From JBAPRR01 sp049281195 (lineage in GTDB: Bacteria; Actinomycetota; Acidimicrobiia; Acidimicrobiales; CAVXTF01), in assembly GCA_049281195.1 (NCBI GenBank), contig JBAPRR010000057.1:1-36222 (forward strand): a DNA stretch of 36,222 nucleotides. The letters run 5' to 3'. The notes under the pieces are model-generated. The model was given only the letters and a program-made list of their open reading frames with translations, made no database searches and had not been told where the DNA came from. How positions within the stretch are numbered: position 1 is the stretch's first letter; every line of letters begins with the position of its first letter. Positions 17,158 to 24,410 of the stretch are shown one piece after another. The position numbers and the translations under genes are program-made.

Positions 17158-17880
17158 TCAGCTGTTGCCGCGTGCTCCGTCGGCATCCACGGAGTCAGGG
17201 CGCCGCCACATGGGAGTTCTGACCGTGTCGTAGAGCACGTCCACATGCTCTCCCCGAAGTGCCCTGAAGACGTGCTCCCCCCACCGTTCAGATCCTGCAA
17301 GCGGCTGTGGCAGGGAGTCGAGCGAGAACCACCCCACGTCGCGGGTCTCGAGGGGATGCGCCTTCAAGTCGCCGCCTGTTGCCCGGCACTGGAAGACGAG
17401 CGAATACAGCGGGATGCGTGTGAACCCGAGCCGCAGTCCGTCGAGAACAGCTATGAGACGGACGGGCTCGGCCTCGATCCCGGTCTCCTCGAGGACTTCC
17501 TTCACCACCACCTCGGCGGCCGAGTAGCCGACGTCCGCCCAACCGGTCGGGTAGAGCCATACGCCGGAATCGGCCCGTTGGACCAGGAGCATCTCGCCCT
17601 TGTCGTTCCCGACTGCGGCGCCAACCGCCACTTTGGGTGTCACGTAGCCGGCAATCCCTTCGCCCACATGCCCGAGCCACTCCTCAACGATGCCCGCGGC
17701 GTCCTCCACACCCTCGACACCAGCTGCGGCAGCGACCGCGATGTCAGCCGCGACATGGAGCACTTCTTCGAAGCGCTCGCGCTCGTACAGGTTGTCGCTG
17801 AACCCCAGTCCGGTCCGGGCGATCGCCGACAGAGCCTCGCTCCAGCGAAGCAGCTGACGGACGGAGACGGTGTCATCCAC
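17158..17880 (-). CDS. Nudix hydrolase with N-terminal Nudix_hydro_N-type domain
   Basis: Predicted hydrolase of a nucleoside diphosphate linked to another group, perhaps ADP-ribose. The N-terminus (5-45: VSVRQLLRWSEALSAIARTG, then YERERFEEVLHVAADI) matches the helical domain found in Nudix proteins of the Bacillus YjhB type. The Nudix box reads GWADVGYSAAEVVVKEVLEETG: the canonical Glu after the first Gly is Tyr and the Arg is Lys, while the metal-binding KExxEE core is kept. This variant is characteristic of the YjhB-like branch rather than a sign of inactivity. The 240-residue protein has an insertion of about 30 residues between the two domains. The start is GTG at 17878-17880 without a clear ribosome site. 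The GNAT gene follows closely. Confidence 0.85.
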   Translation of the reverse strand: MDDTVSVRQLLRWSEALSAIARTGLGFSDNLYERERFEEVLHVAADIAVAAAAGVEGVEDAAGIVEEWLGHVGEGIAGYVTPKVAVGAAVGNDKGEMLLVQRADSGVWLYPTGWADVGYSAAEVVVKEVLEETGIEAEPVRLIAVLDGLRLGFTRIPLYSLVFQCRATGGDLKAHPLETRDVGWFSLDSLPQPLAGSERWGEHVFRALRGEHVDVLYDTVRTPMWRRPDSVDADGARGNS

Positions 17881-17968
17881 TCGGATCGACGCTAGTCCTT
17901 GACCGCTCGGGAGAAGCTCCGAAGACAGGTGATGCCTTCAGAAGGCTCGTGATGCGTCAGAATGGAAT

Positions 17969-18163
17969 ATGGCCGTGAACAGGGACTGCCGTCACTACAT
18001 AATGCAGTCGACGGCTCGCGGCGAGAAGCTCGAGCGCTGCCGGATGGACGCCAACGAGCCGTTCCCTTTCGCCTGTCCTGAGGGCTGCCTGTTCTACGAG
18101 CCCCGCAAGGTCTCGTCGGCGGGGTGGACCGTCGGTCCGTCACCCAAAGACCCCGAACAGTAG
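17969..18163 (+). CDS. Small four-cysteine protein, conserved-looking, function unknown
   Basis: A 64-residue soluble protein with cysteines at 7, 24, 36 and 40 (DCRHY, ERCRM, ACPEGC) plus His9, a spacing that would suit one zinc or iron-sulfur site. The segment NEPFPFACPEGC followed by LFYEPRKVSSAGW looks like a protein under selection. I think similar small proteins occur in other actinobacteria, but cannot confirm this. The ATG at 17969 has only a weak GGA upstream. It is the only plus-strand gene between the Nudix gene (divergent) and the hypothetical gene at 18232 (convergent). Confidence 0.7.
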   Translation: MAVNRDCRHYIMQSTARGEKLERCRMDANEPFPFACPEGCLFYEPRKVSSAGWTVGPSPKDPEQ

Positions 18164-18213
18164 GACCCGGCGCGCCAGGACCTGGGGCCGGACAGGACCC
18201 GGACCGCCGGACG

Positions 18214-18231
18214 GACAGACAGACAGACAGA
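18214..18231. repeat. GACA tetranucleotide repeat
   Basis: About 4.5 tandem copies of GACA, immediately before the stop codon of the convergent gene at 18232. A microsatellite in the gap between two convergent genes; probably neutral. Confidence 0.85.
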
Positions 18232-18726
18232 TCACTGATGGCGGCGCTTGTGGGCCATCGCCTTCGCCGCTCCCCATGCGAGCGCCAGATCTCCCACCTC
18301 GGGGCCGAGTGCAGCAAGCGACACCGGGGTCAGTCTGTAGTCGTCGTTGCTGAACCGCGATCTTTCGAAGTCGTCGCGCTCGACCGGAGGGACGCCGACA
18401 GCTCTCAATACGGCGGTGGCGTGCGAGACGAGGGGCCTGACCAGACCGAGCGGGGTGTTCCGTTGCGCATCGACGCCGGCGGTGACGAGCTCACGCAGCG
18501 GTGCCGCAAGTTCGCCGGCCGCGACCCGCCCCGCTTCCATTGCGAGCGCTGATACCTCGGAGCGGTCCCCCGCAACGCCCGAATACCTGGTCCATTCGTC
18601 GAAGCGGGTGAGAACGCAGCTTTCGATCCAACCCGGCACCGCCTCGATCACTGCGTCGGCGAGCACTGAACCGAAGCGCGCCAGCTGCAGATCGGTGTCT
18701 TCAGGCGGCCCACCGAGACCACTCAC
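18232..18726 (-). CDS. Hypothetical protein, last gene of the hemQ-larE operon
   Basis: Unrecognised soluble 164-residue protein, mostly helical. The start (LQLARFGSVLADAVIEAVPGWIESCVLTRF) and end (LTPVSLAALGPEVGDLALAWGAAKAMAHKRRHQ) look like conserved protein rather than chance ORF. A single cysteine is present; there is no signal peptide or membrane helix. The GTG start at 18724-18726 follows the NIL-domain gene by 16 bases, so it is the fourth gene of a run hemQ-larE-NIL-this gene. Its charged basic tail could bind nucleic acid or a ribosome, but nothing in the sequence shows it. Confidence 0.75.
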   Translation of the reverse strand: MSGLGGPPEDTDLQLARFGSVLADAVIEAVPGWIESCVLTRFDEWTRYSGVAGDRSEVSALAMEAGRVAAGELAAPLRELVTAGVDAQRNTPLGLVRPLVSHATAVLRAVGVPPVERDDFERSRFSNDDYRLTPVSLAALGPEVGDLALAWGAAKAMAHKRRHQ

Positions 18727-18742
18727 CAGTGAAGCCCGTTCG

Positions 18743-18982
18743 CTAGCTCTCGACCAGGTCGCCGAGCAGATCGACCCTGATCCCCTGATCCCTCAACCAG
18801 CCGAGTGCGGCCTCGACGCGGTCGGCCTCGCCTACGAGCTCGCACACGATCCAGCCTTCGCGTGCGTCGACGTGAGCGCCGCGGATGTTCGGTTCCACGT
18901 CGTGGTCTTTGACCAGGCGCGCTATCACCGGTTCGCGGATCATCTCGTCGGGATAGGTGAGCTTCACCCGCACGTCGATCAA
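18743..18982 (-). CDS. Stand-alone NIL-domain protein
   Basis: A 79-residue protein consisting of a single NIL domain, the ferredoxin-like fold found at the C-terminus of the methionine ABC transporter ATPase MetN and in some ferredoxins. Recognisable segments are VRVKLTYPDEMIREPVIARLVKDHDVEPNIRGAHVD, GWIVCELVGEADRVEAALGWL and RDQGIRVDLL. In MetN the domain binds methionine and inhibits transport; free-standing copies may bind a small ligand or a partner. The start is TTG at 18980-18982 with GAGGA four bases upstream. It lies 15 bases downstream of larE, so a link to sulfur or nickel chemistry is worth testing, though the context is the only evidence. Confidence 0.85.
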   Translation of the reverse strand: MIDVRVKLTYPDEMIREPVIARLVKDHDVEPNIRGAHVDAREGWIVCELVGEADRVEAALGWLRDQGIRVDLLGDLVES

Positions 18983-18997
18983 GGTTCCTCGGTTCGA

Positions 18998-19864
18998 TCA
19001 GGGTTCGAGAGCGGCGTTCAGGTTTCCCGACCTGAAGCCCTCGAGATCCAGCGTGACGTATCTGTAGCCGCCTGCGCGCACCGCAGCCACGATTTCGTCG
19101 CGGCGAATCACCGCGTGTGCGATCTCTTCGGCACCGAGCTCGATGCGTGCGAGATCTCCGTAGTGGCGCACCCTCAGTTGGCGGAAGCCGAGCTTTCTGA
19201 GGCCGGACTCGGCGATGGCCACGGAGCGAAGTGTGGGGACCGTTACCGGAGTTCCGTACGGAACGCGCGAAGCGAGGCAAGCGCCGGCGGGCTTGTCCCA
19301 GGTTCTCAGGCCCATGATTCGCGATGCGCGGCGAACGTCGTCCTTGGTGAAGCCCGCTTCGACGAGAGGAAAGCGCGCACCTTGTCGTTGCGCCACCTGC
19401 TGCCCGGGGCGGTGATCGCCGAGGTCGTCGACGTTCACACCCAAAAGCATGGATGCATGTTCCTGATGGGCAAGCGGAGCCAGCGCGTCGATGAGCGCTT
19501 CTTTGCAGTGGGCGCAGCGGTTGGAGTCGTTAGCCCGGTAGGCGGCATCCTCCATCTCGGTGGTCTCCACCTCCACGTGGCGTAAGGACCATTCGGTGGC
19601 GAGGTCCCGCACGTCGAGGAGCTCCTCGGGAGCCAGGGAGGGCGAGACGGCCGTGACACAAAGAGTGCGCTCGGGCCCGAGCACTTCGGTTGCCACCTTC
19701 ACCAAGAACGCAGAGTCGGCGCCCCCGCTGAACGCCACCACGACATTGCCGAGCCCGGTGAGTATCCCTCTCAGATCGGTGAGCCGATTTTCGAGATGAT
19801 CAGCGAGCTGATAATCGAGGGGATCGTCTGCGATCACGTCGTTTCCGCTCGTCACCTCGGTCAT
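18998..19864 (-). CDS. larE: ATP-dependent sulfur transferase LarE (three-cysteine type)
   Basis: Adenylates the carboxylates of P2CMN and replaces them with thiocarboxylates during NPN cofactor synthesis. The 288-residue protein has the PP-loop SGGADS (46-51), Cys117 and Cys120 in NRCAHCKEAL, Cys196 in KPAGACLASRVPYG, and a C-terminal domain with GFRQLRVRHYGDLARIEL. In L. plantarum LarE a single cysteine gives up its sulfur; homologues with three cysteines in these positions have been reported to carry a [4Fe-4S] cluster, so this enzyme is expected to be of the cluster type. The start is ATG at 19862-19864, with an in-frame TTG one codon earlier. It follows hemQ by 18 bases and precedes the NIL gene by 15. 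larB and larC lie 2.6 kb away on the other strand. Confidence 0.94.
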   Translation of the reverse strand: MTEVTSGNDVIADDPLDYQLADHLENRLTDLRGILTGLGNVVVAFSGGADSAFLVKVATEVLGPERTLCVTAVSPSLAPEELLDVRDLATEWSLRHVEVETTEMEDAAYRANDSNRCAHCKEALIDALAPLAHQEHASMLLGVNVDDLGDHRPGQQVAQRQGARFPLVEAGFTKDDVRRASRIMGLRTWDKPAGACLASRVPYGTPVTVPTLRSVAIAESGLRKLGFRQLRVRHYGDLARIELGAEEIAHAVIRRDEIVAAVRAGGYRYVTLDLEGFRSGNLNAALEP

Positions 19865-19882
19865 CAAGATGCGCTCAGCTAC

Positions 19883-20605
19883 TCAGCTGCCGACGATGCG
19901 AGCGATGACGGTTTCGGGCTCCGCGACCATCCCGGTGATGAACGGTCCGAACTCCGCATATCTCGACGACGCTACGTCGAAGCGCATCTCGTAGACGCAC
20001 TGCTTCAGGTCGTCGGGATGCACGCCGAACAGGGTCACGCCCCACTCCCAGTCGTCGAGGCCCGTCGACCCGGTGATCAACTGGAGGATCCGGCCGCGGA
20101 AGTTCCTCCCGACCGCGCCGTGTCCCATCATCAGCTCCTTGCGGGCCTCGAAGTCGAGCGCGTACCAGTTGTATTCCTCGCCGCGCCTTTTGGACATCGG
20201 GTAGAAGCAGAACGCCGTCTTGTCCGCAGGTGGCAGCTGAGGGTACAGCCGCGCCTGTTTCATCTCGTCCGGCAGGCCTTGGGCGTACTCGGACAGTTCG
20301 GTCAGAGAAACATAGGACCAGACGATCTCAGCTCCGGCGCCGCTGACTGCTGCCTGCAAGGCCTGCTGACGCCATTGATCCGGACCCAGGACCATCAGGC
20401 AGGCGTCGGCTTTGTGCCCCAGGATGACGGCGGTGACCACCTGGTCCCCTTCCGCGCGTGCATCTTTGATCGCGCCGAGAAGGGCCTCTGCGTCGACTGA
20501 CGGGGTCAGCCTGACAAAAAGGTGGAGCACCGACAGCCCGACGGTGGGCTGTAGCGACAGGGCGGGCCTGTTCTTCGGCCCTGACCCAGACTCCGACGCT
20601 GACAC
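19883..20605 (-). CDS. hemQ: Coproheme decarboxylase HemQ (chlorite dismutase family)
   Basis: Last enzyme of the coproporphyrin-dependent haem route: decarboxylates coproheme to haem b with hydrogen peroxide. The 240-residue protein has FYPMSKRR (134-141, with the Tyr expected at the active site), NWYALDFEARKELMMGHG with proximal ligand His162, GRNFRGRILQLITGSTGLDDWEWGVTLF, and VYEMRFD. It lacks the catalytic Arg context of true chlorite dismutases as far as I can judge, and actinobacterial members are generally HemQ. The GTG at 20603-20605 is the chosen start; its first 15 residues are Ser/Gly-rich and disordered. First gene of the operon with larE. Confidence 0.92.
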   Translation of the reverse strand: MSASESGSGPKNRPALSLQPTVGLSVLHLFVRLTPSVDAEALLGAIKDARAEGDQVVTAVILGHKADACLMVLGPDQWRQQALQAAVSGAGAEIVWSYVSLTELSEYAQGLPDEMKQARLYPQLPPADKTAFCFYPMSKRRGEEYNWYALDFEARKELMMGHGAVGRNFRGRILQLITGSTGLDDWEWGVTLFGVHPDDLKQCVYEMRFDVASSRYAEFGPFITGMVAEPETVIARIVGS

Positions 20606-20678
20606 GCGGCCAGTCTACGAGTGGCCCGGTCCGGCTCGGCGTAGAAGAGCTCGACTACGCCCTCTGGAGTCAGAAACA

Positions 20679-20711
20679 GTTGAAGGGCGCCCCGAAAGGG
20701 CGCCCTTCAAC
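20679..20711 (-). terminator. Hairpin terminator downstream of groEL
   Basis: Perfect 14-bp stem GTTGAAGGGCGCCC / GGGCGCCCTTCAAC (20679-20692, 20698-20711) with a 5-base loop CGAAA. It is 124 bases beyond the groEL stop and 74 bases before the hemQ start. No U-tract. A smaller GGGCCA/TGGCCC hairpin (20727-20750) precedes it in the groEL 3' region. Confidence 0.75.
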
Positions 20712-20834
20712 CTGCCAATTGCCATCGGGCCAGATTGCTGGAAATGGCCCAGGAGTCTCTGGTCCGGTGCTGTACCCAGCCGGTACGGGAACCAAACACT
20801 CCCTATCTTGTGACTCGAAAGTCAGCTTTCCGAC

Positions 20835-22457
20835 TTAGAAGTCGTCCATTCCGCCGCCCGGCATGGCCGGAGCGTCCTTCTCGGGCTTGTCCACGATGAC
20901 CGCCTCGGTGGTGAGGAAAAGCGCCGCGATGGAGGCCGCGTTCTGCAGAGCCGAACGGGTCACCTTGGCCGCGTCGATGACTCCCGCCTTGAAGAGGTCC
21001 TCGTACTCACCGGAATCGGCGTTCAGACCTTCGGCGGGCTTCTTCATGTTGCGGACCCGCTCGACTACCACGCCACCTTCGAGGCCGGCGTTGACGGCGA
21101 TCTGCTTCAGCGGCTCTTCGACGGCCCGGGCCACGATCCTGGCGCCTGTGGCCTCGTCACCCTCGAGCTTCTCAGCTGCGTCGAGCACGTGAGCCTGGGC
21201 CCGGAGCAAAGCGACTCCACCGCCGGGAACCACACCTTCTTCGATGGCAGCCTTGGTGGTGGAGACGGCGTCCTCGATGCGGTGCTTCTTCTCTTTGAGC
21301 TCGACCTCGGTGGCCGCGCCGACCTTGATCACAGCGACACCGCCGGACAGCTTGGCGAGACGCTCCTGGAGCTTCTCCCTGTCGTAGTCGGAGTCGGTGT
21401 TCTCGATCTCAGCCTTGATCTGGTTGATACGACCCTTGATGTCGGAGTCGGGACCTGACCCTTCGACGATGGTGGTCTCGTCCTTGGTCACCACGACCTT
21501 GCGGGCACGGCCCAGAAGGTCGAGTCCGATGTTCTCCAGCTTGAGGCCGACCTCTTCGGTGACTACCTGACCACCGGTGAGGATGGCGATGTCCTGGAGC
21601 ATGGCCTTGCGGCGCTCTCCGAAACCGGGGGCCTTGACCGCACCGCTCTTGAAGGTGCCGCGGATCTTGTTGACGACCAGGGTGGCGAGCGCCTCCCCGT
21701 CTACGTCCTCCGCGATGATCGCAAGCGGCTTGCCGGTCTGCATGACCTTCTCGAGCACGGGCAGAAGGTCACGGACAGCCGAGATCTTGCTACCTACGAG
21801 CAGGATGTACGGGTCCTCGAGAACCGCCTCCATGCGCTCGGGGTCGGTCACGAAGTAAGGCGAGATGTAGCCCTTGTCGAAGCGCATTCCCTCGACCAGG
21901 TCCATCTCCATGCCGAAGGTCTGTGACTCCTCGACCGTGATGACCCCGTCCTTGCCCACCTTGTCGATCGCTTCCGCGATCATGTCGCCGATTTCGGGGT
22001 CCGCCGCCGAGATGCTGGCGACCTGCGAAATCTGCTCTTTCGAGTCCGTCTCCTTGGCGATTCCCTTGAGCGAGGCGGTGGCAGCCTCGACACCGGCCTC
22101 GATACCCCTCTTGAGGGACATCGGGTTGGCGCCGGCTGCGACGTTGCGCAAGCCCTCGCGGACCATGGCCCAGGCGAGCACGGTGGCGGTGGTGGTTCCG
22201 TCTCCGGCTACGTCGTCGGTCTTCTTGGCGACCTCTTTGACCAGCTCGGCGCCGACCTTCTCCCACGGGTCTTCGAGATCGATCTCCTTGGCGATCGAAA
22301 CGCCGTCATTCGTAATCGTGGGGGCACCCCACTTCTTCTCCAGCACGACATTGCGACCCTTCGGGCCGAGGGTTACCCGGACCGCGTCGGCAAGCTTGTT
22401 CATGCCGTTTTCTAGGGATCGCCGGGCCTCCTCATCAAAGGCAATCAGCTTGGACAT
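20835..22457 (-). CDS. groL: Chaperonin GroEL (60 kDa), solitary copy
   Basis: ATP-dependent folding chaperonin, a 14-mer cage. The 540-residue protein is full length and canonical: the N-terminus SKLIAFDEEARRSLENGMNKLADAVRVTLGPKGRNV, the ATP-binding VAGDGTTTATVLA, the conserved GVVPGGGVALL, and a C-terminal tail ending AMPGGGMDDF, the usual GGM-type end rather than the histidine-rich tail of some actinobacterial paralogues. The ATG at 22455-22457 has GGAGGAAG and AGGA upstream. There is no groES next to it, as is usual for the second groEL of actinobacteria (the first lies in a groES-groEL pair). Expression is under a CIRCE operator 131 bases upstream and ends at the 14-bp hairpin. Confidence 0.98.
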   Translation of the reverse strand: MSKLIAFDEEARRSLENGMNKLADAVRVTLGPKGRNVVLEKKWGAPTITNDGVSIAKEIDLEDPWEKVGAELVKEVAKKTDDVAGDGTTTATVLAWAMVREGLRNVAAGANPMSLKRGIEAGVEAATASLKGIAKETDSKEQISQVASISAADPEIGDMIAEAIDKVGKDGVITVEESQTFGMEMDLVEGMRFDKGYISPYFVTDPERMEAVLEDPYILLVGSKISAVRDLLPVLEKVMQTGKPLAIIAEDVDGEALATLVVNKIRGTFKSGAVKAPGFGERRKAMLQDIAILTGGQVVTEEVGLKLENIGLDLLGRARKVVVTKDETTIVEGSGPDSDIKGRINQIKAEIENTDSDYDREKLQERLAKLSGGVAVIKVGAATEVELKEKKHRIEDAVSTTKAAIEEGVVPGGGVALLRAQAHVLDAAEKLEGDEATGARIVARAVEEPLKQIAVNAGLEGGVVVERVRNMKKPAEGLNADSGEYEDLFKAGVIDAAKVTRSALQNAASIAALFLTTEAVIVDKPEKDAPAMPGGGMDDF

Positions 22458-22588
22458 TCCTGGCTTCCTCCGTACCTGTTCGGGTTATGGACCTGTCGCT
22501 CGTGGCTCGCTCGCGCCTGATCGGCGTGGATTTGCCACATTGCAGCGGCCGGTCTCGAACCGGCTCGCCAGCTCCGTTAGAACTTCCA

Positions 22589-22615
22589 TTAGCACTCTAT
22601 ACGTTCGAGTGCTAA
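22589..22615. promoter_or_regulatory. CIRCE operator of groEL
   Basis: TTAGCACTC-N9-GAGTGCTAA, a perfect match to the HrcA-binding CIRCE consensus, 131 bases upstream of groEL. The -10-like TATAGA (minus strand, 22601-22596) lies within it, so bound HrcA should block the promoter. It starts 11 bases after the stop of the upstream moaD-like gene. Confidence 0.97.
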
Positions 22616-22626
22616 CAGCTAACCAC

Positions 22627-22917
22627 CTAGGCGCGGGAGCCGCAACCCCCTGCAACGGCCGGAACGATCGAGATCGTCTGCCCGTCGGCCACCGGAGTGC
22701 CCAGACCCTGGAGGAATCGCACGTCCTCGTCTGCCAGGAAGACGTTCACAAACCTTCGCAAATTGCCGTTCTCCTCGAAGATGCGGTCGCCGAACCCGGG
22801 GTGGGCGGAGTCGAGCGCCTTGAGAACCTCGCCTACCGTCGACCCCTCGAGCTGGATCTCGCCGGCGCCGCCCGACAAGGGGCGGAGTTGCGAAGGGATC
22901 CTCACCGTGGTGCTCAT
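22627..22917 (-). CDS. MoaD/ThiS-family sulfur carrier with C-terminal extension
   Basis: Small ubiquitin-like protein of 96 residues that would carry sulfur as a C-terminal thiocarboxylate. Landmarks are STTVRIPSQLRPLSGG near the start, VGEVLKALDSAHPGFGDRI, RRFVNVFLADEDVRFLQGLGTPV and TISIVPAVAGG. The carrier end Gly90-Gly91 is followed by five residues, CGSRA, so it cannot be activated until these are removed. Known parallels are HcyS of Wolinella and QbsE of Pseudomonas, whose tails are cut by JAMM-type peptidases. The ATG at 22915-22917 overlaps the thrC TGA (ATGA), so translation is coupled to the threonine synthase. In Mycobacterium CysO plays such a part with CysM, which suggests a partner role for the neighbouring PLP enzyme. 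Confidence 0.9.
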   Translation of the reverse strand: MSTTVRIPSQLRPLSGGAGEIQLEGSTVGEVLKALDSAHPGFGDRIFEENGNLRRFVNVFLADEDVRFLQGLGTPVADGQTISIVPAVAGGCGSRA

Positions 22918-24200
22918 CGGTCCGATGCCCTGCTGAAGTCCGCCGCTCCGTTCAAGTCGACGCCGTTCAAATCGACCTCGAGCGCCCTGTTGAACGCGTC
23001 GAGAGTGGGGGGGATGGTCACAGACGGCCCGGTTGTCGGCGCCAGCGCCTCGACCGTCTTCAGGCCGTGGCCGGTCACGTAGGCCACCACCCGCTCGTCC
23101 GATCTGACCACGCCCGATGCGGCCAGTTTCGCCAGCGTGGCGATGGTCACGCCACCGGCGGTCTCGGCGAATATGCCCTCGGTCCTGGCCAGAAGGCGGA
23201 TGCCGTCGAGGATCTCCTCGTCGTTCACCGCGGCAAAGGCGCCACCGGAGGAGCGCACCGTCTCCAGCGCATACCAACCGTCGGCGGGATTGCCGATGGC
23301 GAGCGACTTGGCGATGGTCGAGGGCTTGACCGGCCGGATGGCGTCACTTCCCTCTGCGAACGCCGTGGCCACAGGTGAGCATCCTTCTGCTTGCGCCCCC
23401 GAGATCCTGACGTGCGGCTCCTCATCGAGCAGGCCCACCTGGAAGAGCTCGGAGAATCCCCGGGCGATCTTGGTGAGCTGGCTGCCGGACGCGACCGGGA
23501 CCACCACGTGATCGGGGGCCTGCCAGCCGAGCTGCTCGGCGACCTCGAACGCCAGGGTCTTCGAGCCCTCGGCGTAATACGTCCGCACGTTGACGTTCAC
23601 GAACGCCCACTCGGGCCATTCGCTGGCGAGCTCGGCGCACAGCCGGTTCACGTCGTCGTAGGTGCCTTCGACCGCCACGACGAGGCCGCCGTAGACAGCG
23701 GTCGTCACGATCTTCGCCCGCTCCAGATCCTGCGGGATGAAGACGACCGACTGCATCCCAGCCCGCGCGGCATGCGCGGCGACGGCGTTTGCCAGGTTGC
23801 CGGTCGATGCGCACGCGGCGACCTTGAAACCGAGCTCACGTGCCTTGGTGAGAGCCACCGAAACGACGCGGTCCTTGAAAGAACCCGTCGGGTTGGCGGT
23901 GTCGTTCTTGATCCACAGCTCTCCCAGGCCGAGCTCGGAAGCCAGGCGGTCCGCCCGTACGAGCGGGGTCATCCCCGCTCCGAGGTCGATGGGCGAGGGG
24001 TCGCTGACCGGAAGGAGGTCGGCGTATCTCCAGATGGTCTGGGGACCGGAGGCGATGCGTTCTCTCGTTACCGTGCGGCTTAGCGCTTCGTAGTCGTATA
24101 CGACCTGAAGCGGACCGAAGCAGTAGTCGCAGACATGCAACGCTTCCGCAGGAAACGAGCGCGCGCACTCACGACAGGTAAGACCGGTTACGAAGCTCAT
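22914..24200 (-). CDS. thrC: Threonine synthase (PLP-dependent), coupled to a sulfur carrier gene
   Basis: Predicted to convert O-phosphohomoserine to threonine. The 428-residue protein begins with a zinc-ribbon-like motif (CRECARSF..CDYC; Cys9, 12, 24, 27), then MTPLVRADRLASELG, the PLP lysine in NPTGSFKDR (Lys109), ACASTGNLANAVAAHAARAG, a phosphate-binding PVASGSQLTK, and GNPADGW and TGHGLKT near the C-terminus. The tail has a short internal repeat DLNGVDLNGA. The ATG at 24198-24200 follows GAGGAGGT. It matches the threonine synthase family, but this fold is shared with cysteine synthases, and the coupled sulfur carrier leaves open that it makes a sulfur product instead. Confidence 0.9.
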   Translation of the reverse strand: MSFVTGLTCRECARSFPAEALHVCDYCFGPLQVVYDYEALSRTVTRERIASGPQTIWRYADLLPVSDPSPIDLGAGMTPLVRADRLASELGLGELWIKNDTANPTGSFKDRVVSVALTKARELGFKVAACASTGNLANAVAAHAARAGMQSVVFIPQDLERAKIVTTAVYGGLVVAVEGTYDDVNRLCAELASEWPEWAFVNVNVRTYYAEGSKTLAFEVAEQLGWQAPDHVVVPVASGSQLTKIARGFSELFQVGLLDEEPHVRISGAQAEGCSPVATAFAEGSDAIRPVKPSTIAKSLAIGNPADGWYALETVRSSGGAFAAVNDEEILDGIRLLARTEGIFAETAGGVTIATLAKLAASGVVRSDERVVAYVTGHGLKTVEALAPTTGPSVTIPPTLDAFNRALEVDLNGVDLNGAADFSRASDR

Positions 24201-24410
24201 GTGACCTCCTCATCGCTCGGGCATTGGCACCTGGCTCATTGAGCTGGTTGCCGCGACGTCAAAGGGCCCGTCCCTCAGTCGCTCTGGATGATGGGGCCAA
24301 TGATAGCTGCTCGCCGAGAGGGGGCAAATTTCCGGTAGCCGGCCAAAAGGTGCCTGGCACCGTCCGTTAAGACTGCTCATAGGGTGGCTAGGTAGGGACA
24401 TGACCTGTCC

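Noticed and set aside
21874..23082. Long plus-strand frame opposite groEL and the moaD-like gene
   Set aside because: Shadow of groEL, serine-rich in its reverse frame, with no domain; GroEL identity is certain.
24234..24244. GCTCATTGAGC palindrome between thrC and gpgS
   Set aside because: An 11-base palindrome of this kind is expected by chance; no promoter element or regulator ties to it.
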